Origin: Rhizobium etli 8C-3 | GTDB lineage: Bacteria > Pseudomonadota > Alphaproteobacteria > Rhizobiales > Rhizobiaceae | Reading direction: 5' to 3' | DNA: 64,000 nt | NCBI RefSeq assembly: GCF_001908375.1 | Contig: NZ_CP017243.1 | Coordinates: 310,001 to 374,000 of the forward strand | Part shown: one piece after another, positions 18,874 to 33,429 of the stretch | Layout: the number at the start of each line of letters is the position of its first letter | Position numbering within the stretch: position 1 is the stretch's first letter | Position numbers and translations under genes: made by a program | Notes under the pieces: generated by a model | The model's database searches: none | What the model was told of the DNA's origin: nothing | The model's input: the letters and a program-made list of their open reading frames with translations, nothing else

Positions 18874-20299
18874 CGCACGTCCCTATTTTCCTGCCACTCG
18901 TTGTAGACTTGAGCCAACCTGAACCGATTTGAACCACTTGCCATCGCCAGACTACAACCGTTTTAAATACCCATTTTGGGCATTTTTTGCGTTATAGCAA
19001 ATATTTGAGAGTTTAGCCAAATTGCTTCATGAATGCATTCAAAACAGTCTCGCTAGACCGGTGGCCCAGTTCCATGAAAGATGAGTCGGCTATGGCCGCA
19101 CCCGGCACTGAATCATCTAGGTTGCGTCGAATTTGAGCGAAAATTCACATTCAATGCTCAACATCTTCTAAGCGGTCTTCGTTGAGGACGATAAGACATA
19201 ATCCTCGAAAACCGATCCATTTCCCCGTCCCACGATATCCCATTTGGCTAGCTGGGAAAGCTCCGCCGTGCTGGAAATCACTCAGCCAAGAACCCATATC
19301 AGTTACCGCTCCCGCTAGCGTGTAGGTTCGATGCTCTCTGAAAATTCCGGCATCATGGAGCAAGTGCCACAAACGTGAACTTTGCTAAACGAAGCCGCCA
19401 CCTTATCGCATCCACACAAAGGGCTTGAAATAGTCGACCGTGAGGGTTACATCATTGTAAGCAGCAGACAACGAGGCTTCCGAAAGGTCGCTGTTGCAGG
19501 TGCACCCTTAGAGGTCGGTACACCACGGTAAGGCACACGCGTTCGGCGGAAACGCCATGGGAAGGCTTCTTTAGGGGGCCTTTTTTGTTTCTAGGGCACC
19601 CTTATTTGCTGGAAATGAGCCTTTATTACGAGTTGGCAGACGCTACACCTTCGCTTGATGCGGCTGAAATTAATTTCTTTCTGATCAGCGCTTTTTACCA
19701 CCAGTTCTACGTTGTGTTCGTCTGATCTGCTCGGGAAAAGGTAATAAACAACAAGATCATTAAGGCCAGAGGTCAGGACAGGGCCTGAAACGGCAAGGTT
19801 ACCTGCCCAGTAAGGCATACAGAGGTAGGCACAAGATGCTCGAACGTGAATCTACCTTGCGGATGTTCGATTGTTGGGAAGGAGTCGTTAATAGTCGTCA
19901 TGAGGCGCGGTCACCCGAAGACAGCTCTCACGATCTGGACCCATTCACTGAACTGGATTAGTGATTGCGCTGGGTAGTCTGGCTCTGAGACATTGAATTT
20001 TCTCCCGATATAAGGGCACGGGTTTGACAACCTTACGAAAGTGCTAACCCCTGAACGTGGTTTCGTTCTCCTGGTAAGGGCCCTTTCATGTTCAAATCGA
20101 TACGAATAGAGCACTGACCTTTCGCTTCCGTCCTTACGACGGAGTTGTCTGCTTATGTCTCGCGTATCGACCGGAAGCCTGAACATGCTGCAGGAGCGAA
20201 TTCCCATCCTGAGACCGAATTCCTACGACGCCTTCTCCGCAGGAGACCGGAGGTTCGAAATACGACCAGTGCGCCTGGCCTGACCCGAGAGAGGCTTCG
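18874..20299. other. Long intergenic region, no protein gene seen
   Basis: About 1.4 kb with only short, unconvincing frames. The one feature I can support is the hairpin and terminator pair at 19545-19590, which may end a small RNA. Confidence 0.4.
19545..19590 (+). terminator. GNRA-type hairpin followed by Rho-independent terminator; possible sRNA 3' end
   Basis: GGCG-GAAA-CGCC (19545-19556) is a perfect 4-bp stem with a GAAA tetraloop. Shortly downstream AAGGC ... GCCTT (19562-19582) forms a stem that runs into TTTTTTGTTT. No protein gene precedes it on this strand, so it may terminate a small RNA. Confidence 0.4.
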
Positions 20300-20912
20300 G
20301 GCAGCCGAGGACGACACCTACGGCCTGTTCGTCGACTTCCGTTGGCCCAAGAACGTCGGGAAGCCATATTGCCCTCGCTGTGGCTGCCTGGAGCCGTACG
20401 GCGTCGTCGTTCTGATGCTCGGAGCCGGAATGCCGCGCCGAATTTTCGGTTTTCGCCAACCGCAAGCTTTCATTCAAGAAGATCATCATGGCAATCTGGG
20501 AGGAGATCACGGCCGCCAAGGGCATGGCGGCGCTCCATCTGAGCCGCAAGGTCAACGTCCAGTATAAGACCGCCTACTTCCTGCTGCAGAAGCTCCGGGA
20601 GGCAGCCGACCTTCGCCGTGATGCGATCAAGCTGCACGGTACGGTGCAGATCGACGGCAAGTATGTGGGCGGCGTCCTCCGCAAGGTGACAAGAAGGAAG
20701 AGCGCAAGGACGGGCGCAAGAAGGAAAATCAGAACGGCAAGCGCATGTGAGTTCTGGCGCTGAGGGAGGCCAACCGCCATGCACCGAACAGAACGGTGAC
20801 GCGGGTGATCCTGGACGAGAACGGCAAGGATGCATGGGCGGCCGTCGCCAAGCATGTCGAGCCGAAGGCGCTCCTGATCGCTGACGAACACAAGGCGCAA
20901 CCAGGGCTTTGA
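20300..20912 (+). pseudogene. IS1595-family (ISXO2-like) transposase remnant
   Basis: The fragment shows the zinc-ribbon start (FVDFRWPKNVGKPYCPRCGC), then KGMAALHLSRKVNVQYKTAY and the catalytic start HGTVQIDGKYVGG. After a frame change it continues with VTRVILDENGKDAWAAVAKH. Several frameshifts make it inactive. Confidence 0.75.
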
Positions 20913-20984
20913 AAGAAAGCGCTGTATAGATCCACCTGCTCCGCCCTTTTAGTCCGCTAGCAAAAGGCGGTAGGGGACCGACTT

Positions 20985-21150
20985 CTCGAAGCGGTTTCCT
21001 GCCGGCCGACAAGGGCTACGGCAGCGCTGAAATCCTCGCCAAGCCGGTCGAGTGTAAGGCTTCGGCAACATCGCGCCGAAGAACAACTGGAAGGGCTCAG
21101 TCGTCTTCTCACGCTGGGTCTATCGGCAGCGTAACCTCGGAAACGTCAAA
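20985..21150 (+). pseudogene. IS5-family transposase remnant
   Basis: LPADKGYGSAEILAK followed by NIAPKNNWKGSVVFSR and WVYRQRNL matches the C-terminal DDE region of IS5/IS427-type transposases (ADKGYD ... YRQRNLVE). Only about 50 codons remain, with a stop inside. Confidence 0.6.
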
Positions 21151-21974
21151 AGCACCGGTTCGATCGTAATTGACGCAAAGCTGACAGTCGTGTGCGATCG
21201 CGCACATTGACAGGCTGGCATGATGCAAGCGCCGACGTGCATTGTGACCTCAACCCAAATCACTCCAATGCTGGGTTGGCCTTCGGACGGATCGCTCGCA
21301 AGGTTGACGCTGTTCAAATACTAGGCGGAGTGGCATAATCCGCGCCTCCCGACACACGGAGCACCGGAAGGCGCCTTCTGTCGCCATTGAAACATTCACT
21401 AACAATGATCTGGTGGCACACCAATTGCTTGTAGGAGCCCAGATCTCTGCCGGCAATGGTTCCGGTCCAAGCTCCAGTGGCTACTATCGACGATGACCAA
21501 CACCTTTAGATGTAAGGCCCATCTTCGCGCATGTCGTACCGTACGAACGGAGCTCGTCAGCGATCATCACGCGCGGCGGCGTGCAGCCGATCCAAAGAGC
21601 TTTGTCACCAGCCACTGCTCAGCGCGGGAGCCTCTTCAGCTTTGGATCAAGACGTTGAGAGCGATGCCATTCTGGCCGACAGCTCCGCCGGAGCCAATGT
21701 TCTTCGCGCGCGATCGAAGTAACCGACGTTCAGATGTCATGTCGCCGCGAATGAGACTGCTTCAAGGGATTCCAGTGGGAGATCGCCTTGCCGAGTTAAG
21801 GCTCCCACTGGCACACGGTTTCATTGGTCACGCCGGTGCCGCATGTTGGCCGCCGCAATCCGCTAAACTTAACGGTGCCCTAGAACCTGAAGAGACACAG
21901 CGAAATCGGCCTTTTGTTTGGCACCGGTTGGACTAGGCCCGTTTTCGTTTTCGTCTCAAAAGTGGAGATGCGAT
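21151..21974. other. Intergenic, no convincing gene
   Basis: Upstream region of the GGPP synthase gene. A frame at 21493-21936 is open but I do not recognise its product. A fragment AILADSSAGANVLRA near 21660 is weakly reminiscent of IS5 transposases. TGGCAC at 21918-21923 lacks a -12 partner. Confidence 0.35.
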
Positions 21975-22904
21975 ATGATTTCGAATCACCAAGCCGACGT
22001 GGTTGGCGATAGCGACAAGCTCATCGAGCAAGCACTGCGAGCTGCCATGGATACTGCTCTAAGTCCGGCTGCGCCGGCTCACCTGCGTGGAGCGCTGGAC
22101 GCGGCAGTGTTTCCAGGGGGCTCCCGGATGCGCCCCAAGCTCTGCTTGAAAGTCTCCTATGTGTGCGGCGAAAAAGATCCTGAGCTGGCGACAAGAGCCG
22201 CGGCAGCAATTGAATTGCTGCACTGTGCCTCGTTGGTGCATGACGACTTGCCTTGCTTCGATAACGCGGCGCTACGCCGCGGCAGACCAACGGTGCACCG
22301 GCTTTTCGGAGAGCCTATCGCCGTTTTGACCGGCGATGCCTTGATTGTGATGGCTTTCAAATACCTCAGCTTGCAGGCTGCGCTAACACCTGAGTTGGGC
22401 GCGCGCATGATCGAGGTGGTTGCGGAGGCGGTCGGCCCCAGTCACGGACTGATCGCCGGACAGTCGATGGAGGCAATGACGCACGTCCCAATCGACCGCT
22501 ATCACCATTACAAGACCGGCTCCCTCTTTGTCGCGGCGGCCACTTGCGGTGCCCTGGCAAGTGGTGCAGATCCGGCCCCATGGTCTAAGGTGGGGGAATT
22601 GCTCGGGCACGCGTATCAGATCGCCGACGACATCGCAGATACAGTCGGCCGCGCAGAAGTGCTTGGCAAATTGCCTGCCGTGGACACGCAGCTGAATCGA
22701 CCCAGTATCGTTCGCGGCCAAGGATTGGACAGCGCAGCCGCCAGATTTTATGCGTATCTCGAACAGATAGGTGACGCCATTCCTGCCAGCCCTCAAAAAC
22801 GGTCCTTCGTTGACTGGCTTAATCATGCACTTTGCAAAGGCGTGGCTGGACCGGGAAAAGCCGGTCTGATTCAACAAACGGCGCTGGATTGCGCGCCTTT
22901 GTAA
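21975..22904 (+). CDS. ggs2: Geranylgeranyl diphosphate synthase (stand-alone copy)
   Basis: A 309-residue trans-prenyl synthase making GGPP from IPP and allylic diphosphates. The first Asp-rich motif is DDLPCFD near residue 90, followed by RRGRPTVH; the second is DDIAD near residue 218. GGAG stands 7 nt before the ATG at 21975. It faces the gibberellin operon and converges on idi. Because the in-operon ggs (26830-27327) is deleted, this copy probably supplies GGPP for CPS. Confidence 0.88.
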   Translation: MISNHQADVVGDSDKLIEQALRAAMDTALSPAAPAHLRGALDAAVFPGGSRMRPKLCLKVSYVCGEKDPELATRAAAAIELLHCASLVHDDLPCFDNAALRRGRPTVHRLFGEPIAVLTGDALIVMAFKYLSLQAALTPELGARMIEVVAEAVGPSHGLIAGQSMEAMTHVPIDRYHHYKTGSLFVAAATCGALASGADPAPWSKVGELLGHAYQIADDIADTVGRAEVLGKLPAVDTQLNRPSIVRGQGLDSAAARFYAYLEQIGDAIPASPQKRSFVDWLNHALCKGVAGPGKAGLIQQTALDCAPL

Positions 22905-23092
22905 GCCCGAGTTACGGTACGCATAACCTAGCCGGCGGCATCATTACCGCTTCATCGTCAACAGCTGCTTCATGAACACTTCGTTCCCTGCATCGAACCG
23001 CTGGGCCAAGGTGGATTAGAGGTCTAGCTTTAGCGTTAACGGTTTTTGCAACCAGCTTGGAGGGCCGGCCGACAGAGCGGGCGACGCCGGCA

Positions 23093-26698
<3,606 letters not shown>

Positions 26699-26829
26699 GC
26701 GGGATGTTCCCTCTGCAGGCAGTTGACGAGAAGCGCGGCGAAGCGCACCTATGCTGGCGGCGGTCCGCGGTGGGCAACCGCTCCGATCTGCGCCGTGGAA
26801 TCGAACACAATGTAGCATCTAGCGGTGCC

Positions 26830-27327
26830 GCCGGCCGATCGCAGCGGTACGGCGGCGCCTCCGTGCGGACCGGCGCCAATGCGCACGGCGCGTGCTTGAA
26901 CAGATACCCTTTTGGCCCGCTGCACGGCCTGCGCCAACCGCTCCGCACGCGGGCGCATCGAGGTGATGGCTTCCTCGGCCTCTGGCCATAGGCCCGGCAC
27001 TGACTGGGGCGCTGCATGCAGCTTCGTGATCGGCACGCCGGTTGCTTTCTTCTCCGCCGCATGCTTGCCGGCGGCTTGCCCAGCGTCGCGTCATCCGCTG
27101 GCATGTCATCCTCGACCACCTACAATACAAGGCCGAAACAGGCGCGATAGCGATCCAGTGCGCGGTACAGCGTAACGCGCGGCATCCTCCGCGACGGCGC
27201 ATAGCGCGCCCATGCCTATGGACGCGCGCACCAACAATCCGCCGCACGCCTGCGCGCCCGATCCGCCGAACGGGGAAACGCCAGTTCGGTCGTCGTTTAG
27301 CGTGGAACCCTTCTGCATGTTGTTCAT
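26830..27327 (-). pseudogene. ggs: In-operon GGPP synthase, deleted and frameshifted
   Basis: The original start survives: AAGGAG before ATG at 27327 (MNNMQKGSTLNDDR). The sequence then jumps to the middle of a prenyl synthase: GGLLVRASIGMGALCAVAED, then LYRALDRYRACFGLVL, a stop, VVEDDMPADDATLGKP, and in another frame AGKHAAEKKATGV. The N-terminal half with the first Asp-rich motif is missing. It sits between cyp117 and cps. Confidence 0.82.
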
Positions 27328-27471
27328 CTCCTTCTACCTGACAGAGAATGCCGCGGCGAGCGGCGAGCCGCCGCGGTGCTGCCGGCGTCGCACCGCGCGC
27401 GCGCGCCGAATGCAGCAATGCCGCCCATCGTCTTCGCCGCTGCCTCTTGACACGGGGCAGAGGATCCCAGC

Positions 27472-28821
27472 TCATGAGAATCCGATGCGGACTGTCATGG
27501 ACGGATGTGCGGTCGGGTAATAGCGCCGGCCTTTTTCGACGCCGCTCATCAATCGCGGCCGCACCCCGGCCTCCTGCATGGTCAATGCCAAGGCGATGCT
27601 GAACTGCACCAGCTCCAGCCATACAAGGTGATAGCCCATGCAGACGTGTGGGCCGGCACCGAACTGCAGCATGTCCACCGGCCGGATCGGCTCCGTGCGT
27701 TGCAGCCACCGCCCCAGACGGAACTGATCGGGCGCTTCGTGCAGCAGCGGCGAGGTCGAGAAATGCAGTAGTGGGATGCATAAATGAGTGCCCGCAGGAA
27801 TGCGCCGCTGGCCGAGTTGTAGTTCCTGCATCGCGCGACGCGGTACGAGCGAGGAAGCCGGATGCATTCGTAGCGTCTCCCGAAACAGCGCCTCTGCGAC
27901 CGGACATTGCGCCAGGTCCTCGTGCCCGGTCGGCACCGCGCCCACGCGTTGCGCCTCTTCGACCAGGGCGTCCCACAGCTCTGGATGCTGCGCCAGCTCG
28001 ATCACCATCCAGGCTATCGTCGAGGCGGAGGTCTCGTGGCCGGCAAGCAGCAGCAAGCGGATATTGGCGACCAGGACGTCATCGGAGAGCGCGCCATCGC
28101 TGCAATCGAAGGCGCTCACCATGTCGTTGATCAACCCGGTGCGCGCGGCGCGCGCGCGCGCGTCCCGGATGAACTGGCGCGACTGCGCGTCGATCCAATC
28201 GCGGGCGGCGCGGCCGCGTCGCAAGGGCATCCCCGGCAGGTCGATCGGGGGCGCGACCATCAATTGCAGCAGTTGCCGGTACTTGCGATGCCACTCCGAC
28301 AGGTCTTGAGCGGGGATGCCCATGAGACTGAAGGTGAGTTTGAGCATCAGGTTGCGTGTGTCTGGCAGGATAGCGACTTCACCGCGGTCGCGCCACGCCT
28401 TGACCTGAGCCCTAATAATTGGTTCGAACAGCTCGCCAATGCCGGCCTCGGTCAGACCCCTCGGCAGAAACGCCGCTTTTATCCCATCGCGCGCCTGCCG
28501 GTGCGCGCTACCGTCCAAAGTGACCAACGTTCCGCCAAGGATGTCGGGCGCCATCTCTTCGATCAGTGCCGAGGACACTTCCTTGTGCCGGAGCAATGCG
28601 AGCGCATCTGGATCCAGGCATGTCATCAGGTGTCCGGCCGGGCCGAAGTCCAGCCAGAAGTGGCTGCCTAGGGTCCTTTCCGCGCGCCGCAGCAGGCGCG
28701 GCAGATCGCAGACGATGGCGGGGAGATGCCCGACCAGGGGGAAAGCGCCAGGCATGACCGGGATGTCGTCCCGTAGCCGGCGCCAGCGGTTCAGCGGGTT
28801 GAGCAGCATGTCCATCACCAA
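27472..28821 (-). CDS. cyp117: Cytochrome P450 CYP117
   Basis: A 449-residue soluble P450. The I-helix AGHETSAST, the K-helix ETLRMHP and the heme loop FGAGPHVCMG (near residue 390) are intact. In rhizobial gibberellin operons CYP117 oxidises ent-kaurene to ent-kaurenoic acid (family knowledge). Its start overlaps the end of the SDR gene by 7 bp. Confidence 0.9.
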   Translation of the reverse strand: MVMDMLLNPLNRWRRLRDDIPVMPGAFPLVGHLPAIVCDLPRLLRRAERTLGSHFWLDFGPAGHLMTCLDPDALALLRHKEVSSALIEEMAPDILGGTLVTLDGSAHRQARDGIKAAFLPRGLTEAGIGELFEPIIRAQVKAWRDRGEVAILPDTRNLMLKLTFSLMGIPAQDLSEWHRKYRQLLQLMVAPPIDLPGMPLRRGRAARDWIDAQSRQFIRDARARAARTGLINDMVSAFDCSDGALSDDVLVANIRLLLLAGHETSASTIAWMVIELAQHPELWDALVEEAQRVGAVPTGHEDLAQCPVAEALFRETLRMHPASSLVPRRAMQELQLGQRRIPAGTHLCIPLLHFSTSPLLHEAPDQFRLGRWLQRTEPIRPVDMLQFGAGPHVCMGYHLVWLELVQFSIALALTMQEAGVRPRLMSGVEKGRRYYPTAHPSMTVRIGFS

Positions 28822-29660
28822 TGCGACGCTGCGGTTGCTTCGGCGGCGTCACCGGCCGGCCGAGCCGCGCTGTTGCCACCGTCGGCGTAGGTTGGAACAT
28901 GCGCCAACATGCCGCCGTCGATGCACACCACCTGGCCGGTGATGAACGCAGCCTCCTCCGAGAGCAGGAACGCGACCAGCGCGGCTACGTCCTCGGGGCG
29001 GCCGACGTGCGGCAGGAGCTGGTGCCGGTGTAGATGCCGTTGCATGCACTCGTCCAGCTTGGCGAAGAGACGTTCAGTCATGACAAGACCTGGCGCAACC
29101 GCGTTGCAGCGGATCTTCGCGTGTCCGTATTGGGTGGCAAGCGAGGCCGACAGCATGTTCATTGCGGCCTTCGACGCGGCGTATGACGTCAGTGCGGTGT
29201 CGCCGCTGAGCCCTTGGCACGATGACATGTTCACGATCGCGCCACCACCACGGCCGATCATTTGTGGGATGGCCTGCCGGCAGCAAAGGAGCGTGCCGCG
29301 CAAATTGGTCGCCATGGTCTGGTCCCAGACCGCCACGTCCAGGTCGAGGATCGCGCGGTCGTGCGGAGTCAAATGCATGGCGCTCGCATTGTTCACAAGC
29401 ACGTCGACCCCACCGAAGCGCCGCTTCGCCGTTTTGAACAGCTCTGCCACCGCCTGCGCATCTGCGATGTCCATGGCCACGGCCAGCGCTTGGCCCGCTT
29501 CGGCTGCGATCTGTGCGGTGCAGGCGATGGCAGCGGGGCCATCAATGTCGGCCACCACCACTCTGCCGCCCTCGCGCGCGATGGCGAGGGCGCATGCCTT
29601 GCCGATCCCGGCGCCGGCGCCGGTCACCACGGCCACCTTGCCTTTAAATCGTTCCATCAT
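28815..29660 (-). CDS. sdr: Short-chain dehydrogenase/reductase of the gibberellin operon
   Basis: A classical SDR of about 281 residues: cofactor motif TGAGAGIGK near residue 14, NNAS, and a YAASK catalytic pair ([10 protein letters not shown]). The family member converts GA12-aldehyde stages or GA intermediates to the lactone gibberellin GA9 route (family knowledge). AGGAG lies 3 nt before the ATG at 29660 and 6 nt before the second ATG at 29657; either may be used. It overlaps the end of cyp114-fd. Confidence 0.88.
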   Translation of the reverse strand: MMERFKGKVAVVTGAGAGIGKACALAIAREGGRVVVADIDGPAAIACTAQIAAEAGQALAVAMDIADAQAVAELFKTAKRRFGGVDVLVNNASAMHLTPHDRAILDLDVAVWDQTMATNLRGTLLCCRQAIPQMIGRGGGAIVNMSSCQGLSGDTALTSYAASKAAMNMLSASLATQYGHAKIRCNAVAPGLVMTERLFAKLDECMQRHLHRHQLLPHVGRPEDVAALVAFLLSEEAAFITGQVVCIDGGMLAHVPTYADGGNSAARPAGDAAEATAASHW

Positions 29661-31245
29661 GTTCTCCTGGATTGCGTAGGTCTTTCGCTGCATGTCGCTC
29701 AGCGTCTGCCGGAGAGGGCGTAGGGCCGGGGTTGGTGCAATGGTCATCGCCGGCTTCGCTTTCGATCACCCGAATGGCCGCGACCGGGCACTGGCTGGCT
29801 GCTAGGCGCACGGCGGCGTGCAGCGCCTGCGGGACCGTCGCCATGCACACTTCCGCCACGCCGTCCGGCTCCCGCTGACGAAAGGTGCCCGGCAGCGTCA
29901 ACACGCACTGACCAGTGGTTCCGCACAGGTCCTGGTCGACCACGACGCGAACCTCAGCCGCCGCCTGCGCGTGCAGCCGCACCGGCAGCGCGCGGAACGT
30001 CCTAAGGAACGCTGAGGGCTCCCGGGTCGGCTGCTCGGCCAAGGCCAACGTGGGGAAGCGAGCCTGGATCTGCGGCAGGCTCTCGGCCAGTTGCACCCTG
30101 GCGAGTTGAGCACCTAGGCAGAAGTGGATGCCGTGGCCGAAGCTCAGCATAATCTTTCCGTCGCTCGACATGCCAGGCCTGGTGCCGTAGAACCGCACCG
30201 GATCGAAGCGGTCGGGATCAGCGAAAGCGTCCGGGTCGCGATTGCCGGCCGCGATCAGCACGCGCACGTCCGCGTCCTTCGGGATCACCACGCCATGCAG
30301 TTCGATGTCGCGCTGGGCGATACGCGGAATGGAGCTGAACATGGCCGGCGCCTCGCAGCGCAGTACTTCTTCTACAAATGCCTCCACCCCTGCGGCGTCT
30401 CCCTGCAGCCAGTGCCGCTCCTCGGGGTAGGCCAGCATCGCCAGCACCGCATGGTCGATAGTCGCAGCAGTGGTGGCGAAGCCGCCCAGCAACATGCCCC
30501 ACAGCATGCTGATCAACTCCGCGTCCGAGAGCGTATCGGCGTCGTCGGTGTGTGCGCCGACCAGTGTCGACACGATGTCGCGGCGGGGATCGGCGCGCTT
30601 GCGCAGTATGAGGTCGCCGAAATAGGCCTTCACCCTGGCGCTGGCCACGTCCGCCGCGGCGAGGTGTGGATCGCTGGCGTGCGGGCTCAGGCCTTCTAGA
30701 ATGGCGCTGACGATCGCTGAGAGCTCGAAAACGTCGTCTTGGGGCATGCCGAACAATTCAGCGAAGACAAGCATGGGCAAGGCCAGTGCGAATTCCCGAT
30801 GCAGGTCCACCGCCTCTCCTCGCTCCAGTGCGGGCGCCATGCCATCCAGGCGAGCTGCGACGATGCGCGCGATGCTCGGCCGCAGGTTGTCGATCTGGCC
30901 CACGGTGAAATCGCGCGAAATCAGCCGGCGCAAACGCGTATGCGTCGGTGGTTCCTTCATGGCTAGCGTAGACGCCAGCAGATTGAGCGACAGGCTGCTC
31001 GCCGCACGCGGGAAATAGCGCGCCAGTTCGGATGGCGCCGGCCCCCGAAACGCATCGCCCGTAGCCTTGAACGCCCAGTAGATGTCGGCGTGGCGGCTCA
31101 ACAGAAAGAGGCCCGACGCCGCGCGGTGCACCGGATCGTGCTCTCGCAACCACCGCATGAACGGGTACGGGTCTTGGATGCATGCTGGCGACGCCAGCTC
31201 GGCGAAGGCGTCGTGGCATGCTGCCGTGGTGTCTTGCACGTCCAT
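29644..31245 (-). CDS. cyp114: Cytochrome P450 CYP114 fused to a ferredoxin domain
   Basis: A 533-residue protein. Residues 1 to about 425 are a P450 with heme loop [10 protein letters not shown] (near 373). The C-terminal ~100 residues are a 3Fe-4S type ferredoxin ([20 protein letters not shown] ... [11 protein letters not shown]). In most rhizobia the ferredoxin is a separate gene behind cyp114; here the two are one frame. CYP114 acts in B-ring contraction of gibberellin precursors (family knowledge). It starts 5 bp after cyp112 stops. Confidence 0.9.
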   Translation of the reverse strand: MDVQDTTAACHDAFAELASPACIQDPYPFMRWLREHDPVHRAASGLFLLSRHADIYWAFKATGDAFRGPAPSELARYFPRAASSLSLNLLASTLAMKEPPTHTRLRRLISRDFTVGQIDNLRPSIARIVAARLDGMAPALERGEAVDLHREFALALPMLVFAELFGMPQDDVFELSAIVSAILEGLSPHASDPHLAAADVASARVKAYFGDLILRKRADPRRDIVSTLVGAHTDDADTLSDAELISMLWGMLLGGFATTAATIDHAVLAMLAYPEERHWLQGDAAGVEAFVEEVLRCEAPAMFSSIPRIAQRDIELHGVVIPKDADVRVLIAAGNRDPDAFADPDRFDPVRFYGTRPGMSSDGKIMLSFGHGIHFCLGAQLARVQLAESLPQIQARFPTLALAEQPTREPSAFLRTFRALPVRLHAQAAAEVRVVVDQDLCGTTGQCVLTLPGTFRQREPDGVAEVCMATVPQALHAAVRLAASQCPVAAIRVIESEAGDDHCTNPGPTPSPADAERHAAKDLRNPGEHDGTI

Positions 31246-31250
31246 CTTGA

Positions 31251-32531
31251 TTACCTGTCGAGTGGCTGATCTGACCGGTGCGCGCCAGGCGCCGCCAAAT
31301 GAGAAGATTGCGATGCCGGGGGGCGTCCGCACCAGAGCACCGGCATCTCCTCGAACCCGCCGGTAATGATCTCCTTGCGCAACTTCAGTTCTTCGGGCGC
31401 CACGGCCAGGCGCAACGCGGGAAAGCGCTGGAAGATCGAACCGAATATGGCCTTCAGTTCCAGCCTCGCCAGCGCCGCCCCGATGCAATTGTGCTGCCCG
31501 TAGGAGAACGCCAGGTGGGGATTTGCGTCGCGTCCGATGTCGAAGACTTCCGGGTCTTTGAAATGGCGCGGATCAAACGAGGTCGCCGGCAGGCCGACCA
31601 GTACTTTGCTCTCCGCGGGTATATGCACGCCCGCGATGTTAACGTCGGTCCGGGGATAGCGCATGATGCCGTCCCACCCCGCGCCAGGCGAATACATGCG
31701 CAGTATTTCTTCCACCGCCTTGTCCACCAGGGAAGGATCGCGGACCAGGCGTTCGCGCTGTTGCGGATGGCGAAACATGGCCAGCAGGCCGAATTCGATC
31801 TGCGCGACGGTGCTCTCGTGCCCCGCCACCAGCACGCCCGCCGCGAGGCCGATCGCCTCTTCCTCGGTCGCTTTGCCCTGGTCGACCGCGGCTAGCAGAT
31901 CCGTCAGCAGGTTATCGCCCGGATCCTGTCGCTTGCCCCGTATTTTGCCGTGGATGTAGGCGCGGAGCTCTTCCCAGGCCAGGCCGGACGCGCTGCGCGG
32001 GCCGCTTTCATGCTGGTGCGTCATCACCTCGTCGGAGAGCCCTGCGAAAAAGGCGTGTTCCTCGAAGGGCACGCCCATCAGCGCGCTGATTACCTTGGCC
32101 GGAAGCGGAAAGGAGAGATGGCGTCGCAAGTCCGCGGGCTGGGGCTGAACCGCCAGCGTATCGAACAACTGCACGGTGATCGCCTCGACCTGCTGCGTAA
32201 GCAGCTTCACCCTGCTGTTGCTGAAGGCCGGCGCCACGATCGTGCGTAACCGAGCATGCTCGTCCCCTTCGTGCGAGACCAGCCATCCCGGCGAACCGAG
32301 AATGACCGAATCTGGGGTGAAATCCGCCGGAGGCATTCCCGCGGGCCGGAATGCCGCGTCAGACAGCACCGCCTTGGCCTCGTCATAGCCTGTCACCCAC
32401 CAGCATTCGTGCCCGGACGGAAGGCGCACGCGGTGGATCGGACCCTTGGCGCGTAGCGCCAACATCTCGGGCGAGGGCTCGATGTGATCGACCCGCCACA
32501 TCGGCAGCGTCGGCAAGGATTGTTCGGACAT
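31251..32531 (-). CDS. cyp112: Cytochrome P450 CYP112
   Basis: A 426-residue P450, first intact gene of the operon. The I-helix [10 protein letters not shown]-helix EILRMYSPG and heme loop SYGQHNCIG (Cys near residue 349) are present. In rhizobia CYP112 oxidises C20 of GA12 to give GA9 (family knowledge). It is preceded by the cyp115 remnant. Confidence 0.9.
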   Translation of the reverse strand: MSEQSLPTLPMWRVDHIEPSPEMLALRAKGPIHRVRLPSGHECWWVTGYDEAKAVLSDAAFRPAGMPPADFTPDSVILGSPGWLVSHEGDEHARLRTIVAPAFSNSRVKLLTQQVEAITVQLFDTLAVQPQPADLRRHLSFPLPAKVISALMGVPFEEHAFFAGLSDEVMTHQHESGPRSASGLAWEELRAYIHGKIRGKRQDPGDNLLTDLLAAVDQGKATEEEAIGLAAGVLVAGHESTVAQIEFGLLAMFRHPQQRERLVRDPSLVDKAVEEILRMYSPGAGWDGIMRYPRTDVNIAGVHIPAESKVLVGLPATSFDPRHFKDPEVFDIGRDANPHLAFSYGQHNCIGAALARLELKAIFGSIFQRFPALRLAVAPEELKLRKEIITGGFEEMPVLWCGRPPASQSSHLAAPGAHRSDQPLDR

Positions 32532-32599
32532 GGTGACGCTTCACTCTTTAAGCCCGGAAGGGGCGGAAGATGACGGGCGGACTGCGGGCAGCAAATGAG

Positions 32600-32815
32600 T
32601 TAAGACAGCGTGTAGACGACGTCCTCCTTGGCGATTGCCAGCGCCAGATCCTCCGGCCGCACGAACGGCGGGGGGAAGGCACGTCCCAATTTCAGGCGCG
32701 CCAGCGCAGCGCCCACGCACAGATGCGGCCCCTGGCCGAGGGGCAGGTGCGGGTTTTGCAGCCGGTTGAAATCGAACATGTCGGTAACGCCATAGGTCGG
32801 CCGACCGTAGGAATT
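32600..32815 (-). pseudogene. cyp115: CYP115 remnant (heme-binding C-terminus)
   Basis: About 70 codons remain: DMFDFNRLQNPHLPLGQGPH, LCVGAALARLKLG and a C-terminal tail ending VVYTLS. The motif LGQGPHLCVG is a P450 heme loop. No N-terminal P450 sequence is recognisable upstream. CYP115 catalyses the last step to bioactive GA4 and is commonly lost in rhizobia (family knowledge). Confidence 0.78.
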
Positions 32816-33114
32816 CGCGCAGCAGGTTCGACCCCACCCGCCCACCGACCCGTCCGCAAACATAACTTCCAAACCAGTCCCACACGCCCGGTTTCCCGCC
32901 TGGCTCAAGGTCCGCCGCTTTGGCTGTACCGCTCGCGACGTGTGTGGCTCGCAAACGAAGAACTCTAGATCGCATCCAACACTCCTCACATTTTCCCGGC
33001 GCACAACCGAGCCACTATCATTGCCACAGCAAACCATCGGACCTCACGAGACGCGAACAGCGACGCGCCGCCCGAAGACCATCGCGCTGCGATTGGCGAC
33101 ATACCGTGACCAGA

Positions 33115-33129
33115 GCAAATCGCGTGCCG
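33115..33129 (-). promoter_or_regulatory. Possible sigma54 promoter upstream of the gibberellin operon
   Basis: On the minus strand CGGCAC-GCGAT-TTGC differs from the -24/-12 consensus by one base. It is about 300 bp upstream of the cyp115 remnant and 600 bp from cyp112. No TGT-N10-ACA site was found nearby, so the call is tentative. Confidence 0.35.
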
Positions 33130-33429
33130 AAGTGAATTCGTGGGCTCAGCAGGCATTTCGTAGCAGCGCGTAGTGTCAAGCTCCCGCCATTCAGTCTCAA
33201 TGCCGACAACCGCGGAGTACATGTCTGACAAAAGCCTGATCTAACGCCGGTCTGCGTCCGACAGTCGGCGACCTGCATGGGATGCCCCGAGGCGAGCTTT
33301 CGTGCAACAATCCGCGCCATCTTCGACGTCGAAGTTGCCCCGCCAGTTTTCGTCCCATGGGCGGGAACGTCGTCGACTGCGCCGCCGCGTTAAAAGCGCC
33401 GGCTTTGGGCAAATCTGACTGGACCCGCC
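33130..33429. other. No gene seen; flank of the acdS remnant
   Basis: May hold decayed 3' sequence of acdS on the minus strand, but no recognisable motif remains. Confidence 0.3.

Noticed and set aside
21918..21935. TGGCAC upstream of the GGPP synthase as a sigma54 promoter
   Set aside because: The spacer is followed by GGAC, not TTGC.
26819..27976. 385-residue minus-strand frame across the cyp117-ggs junction
   Set aside because: Out of frame with cyp117 and arginine/glycine-rich; a high-GC artefact over real genes.
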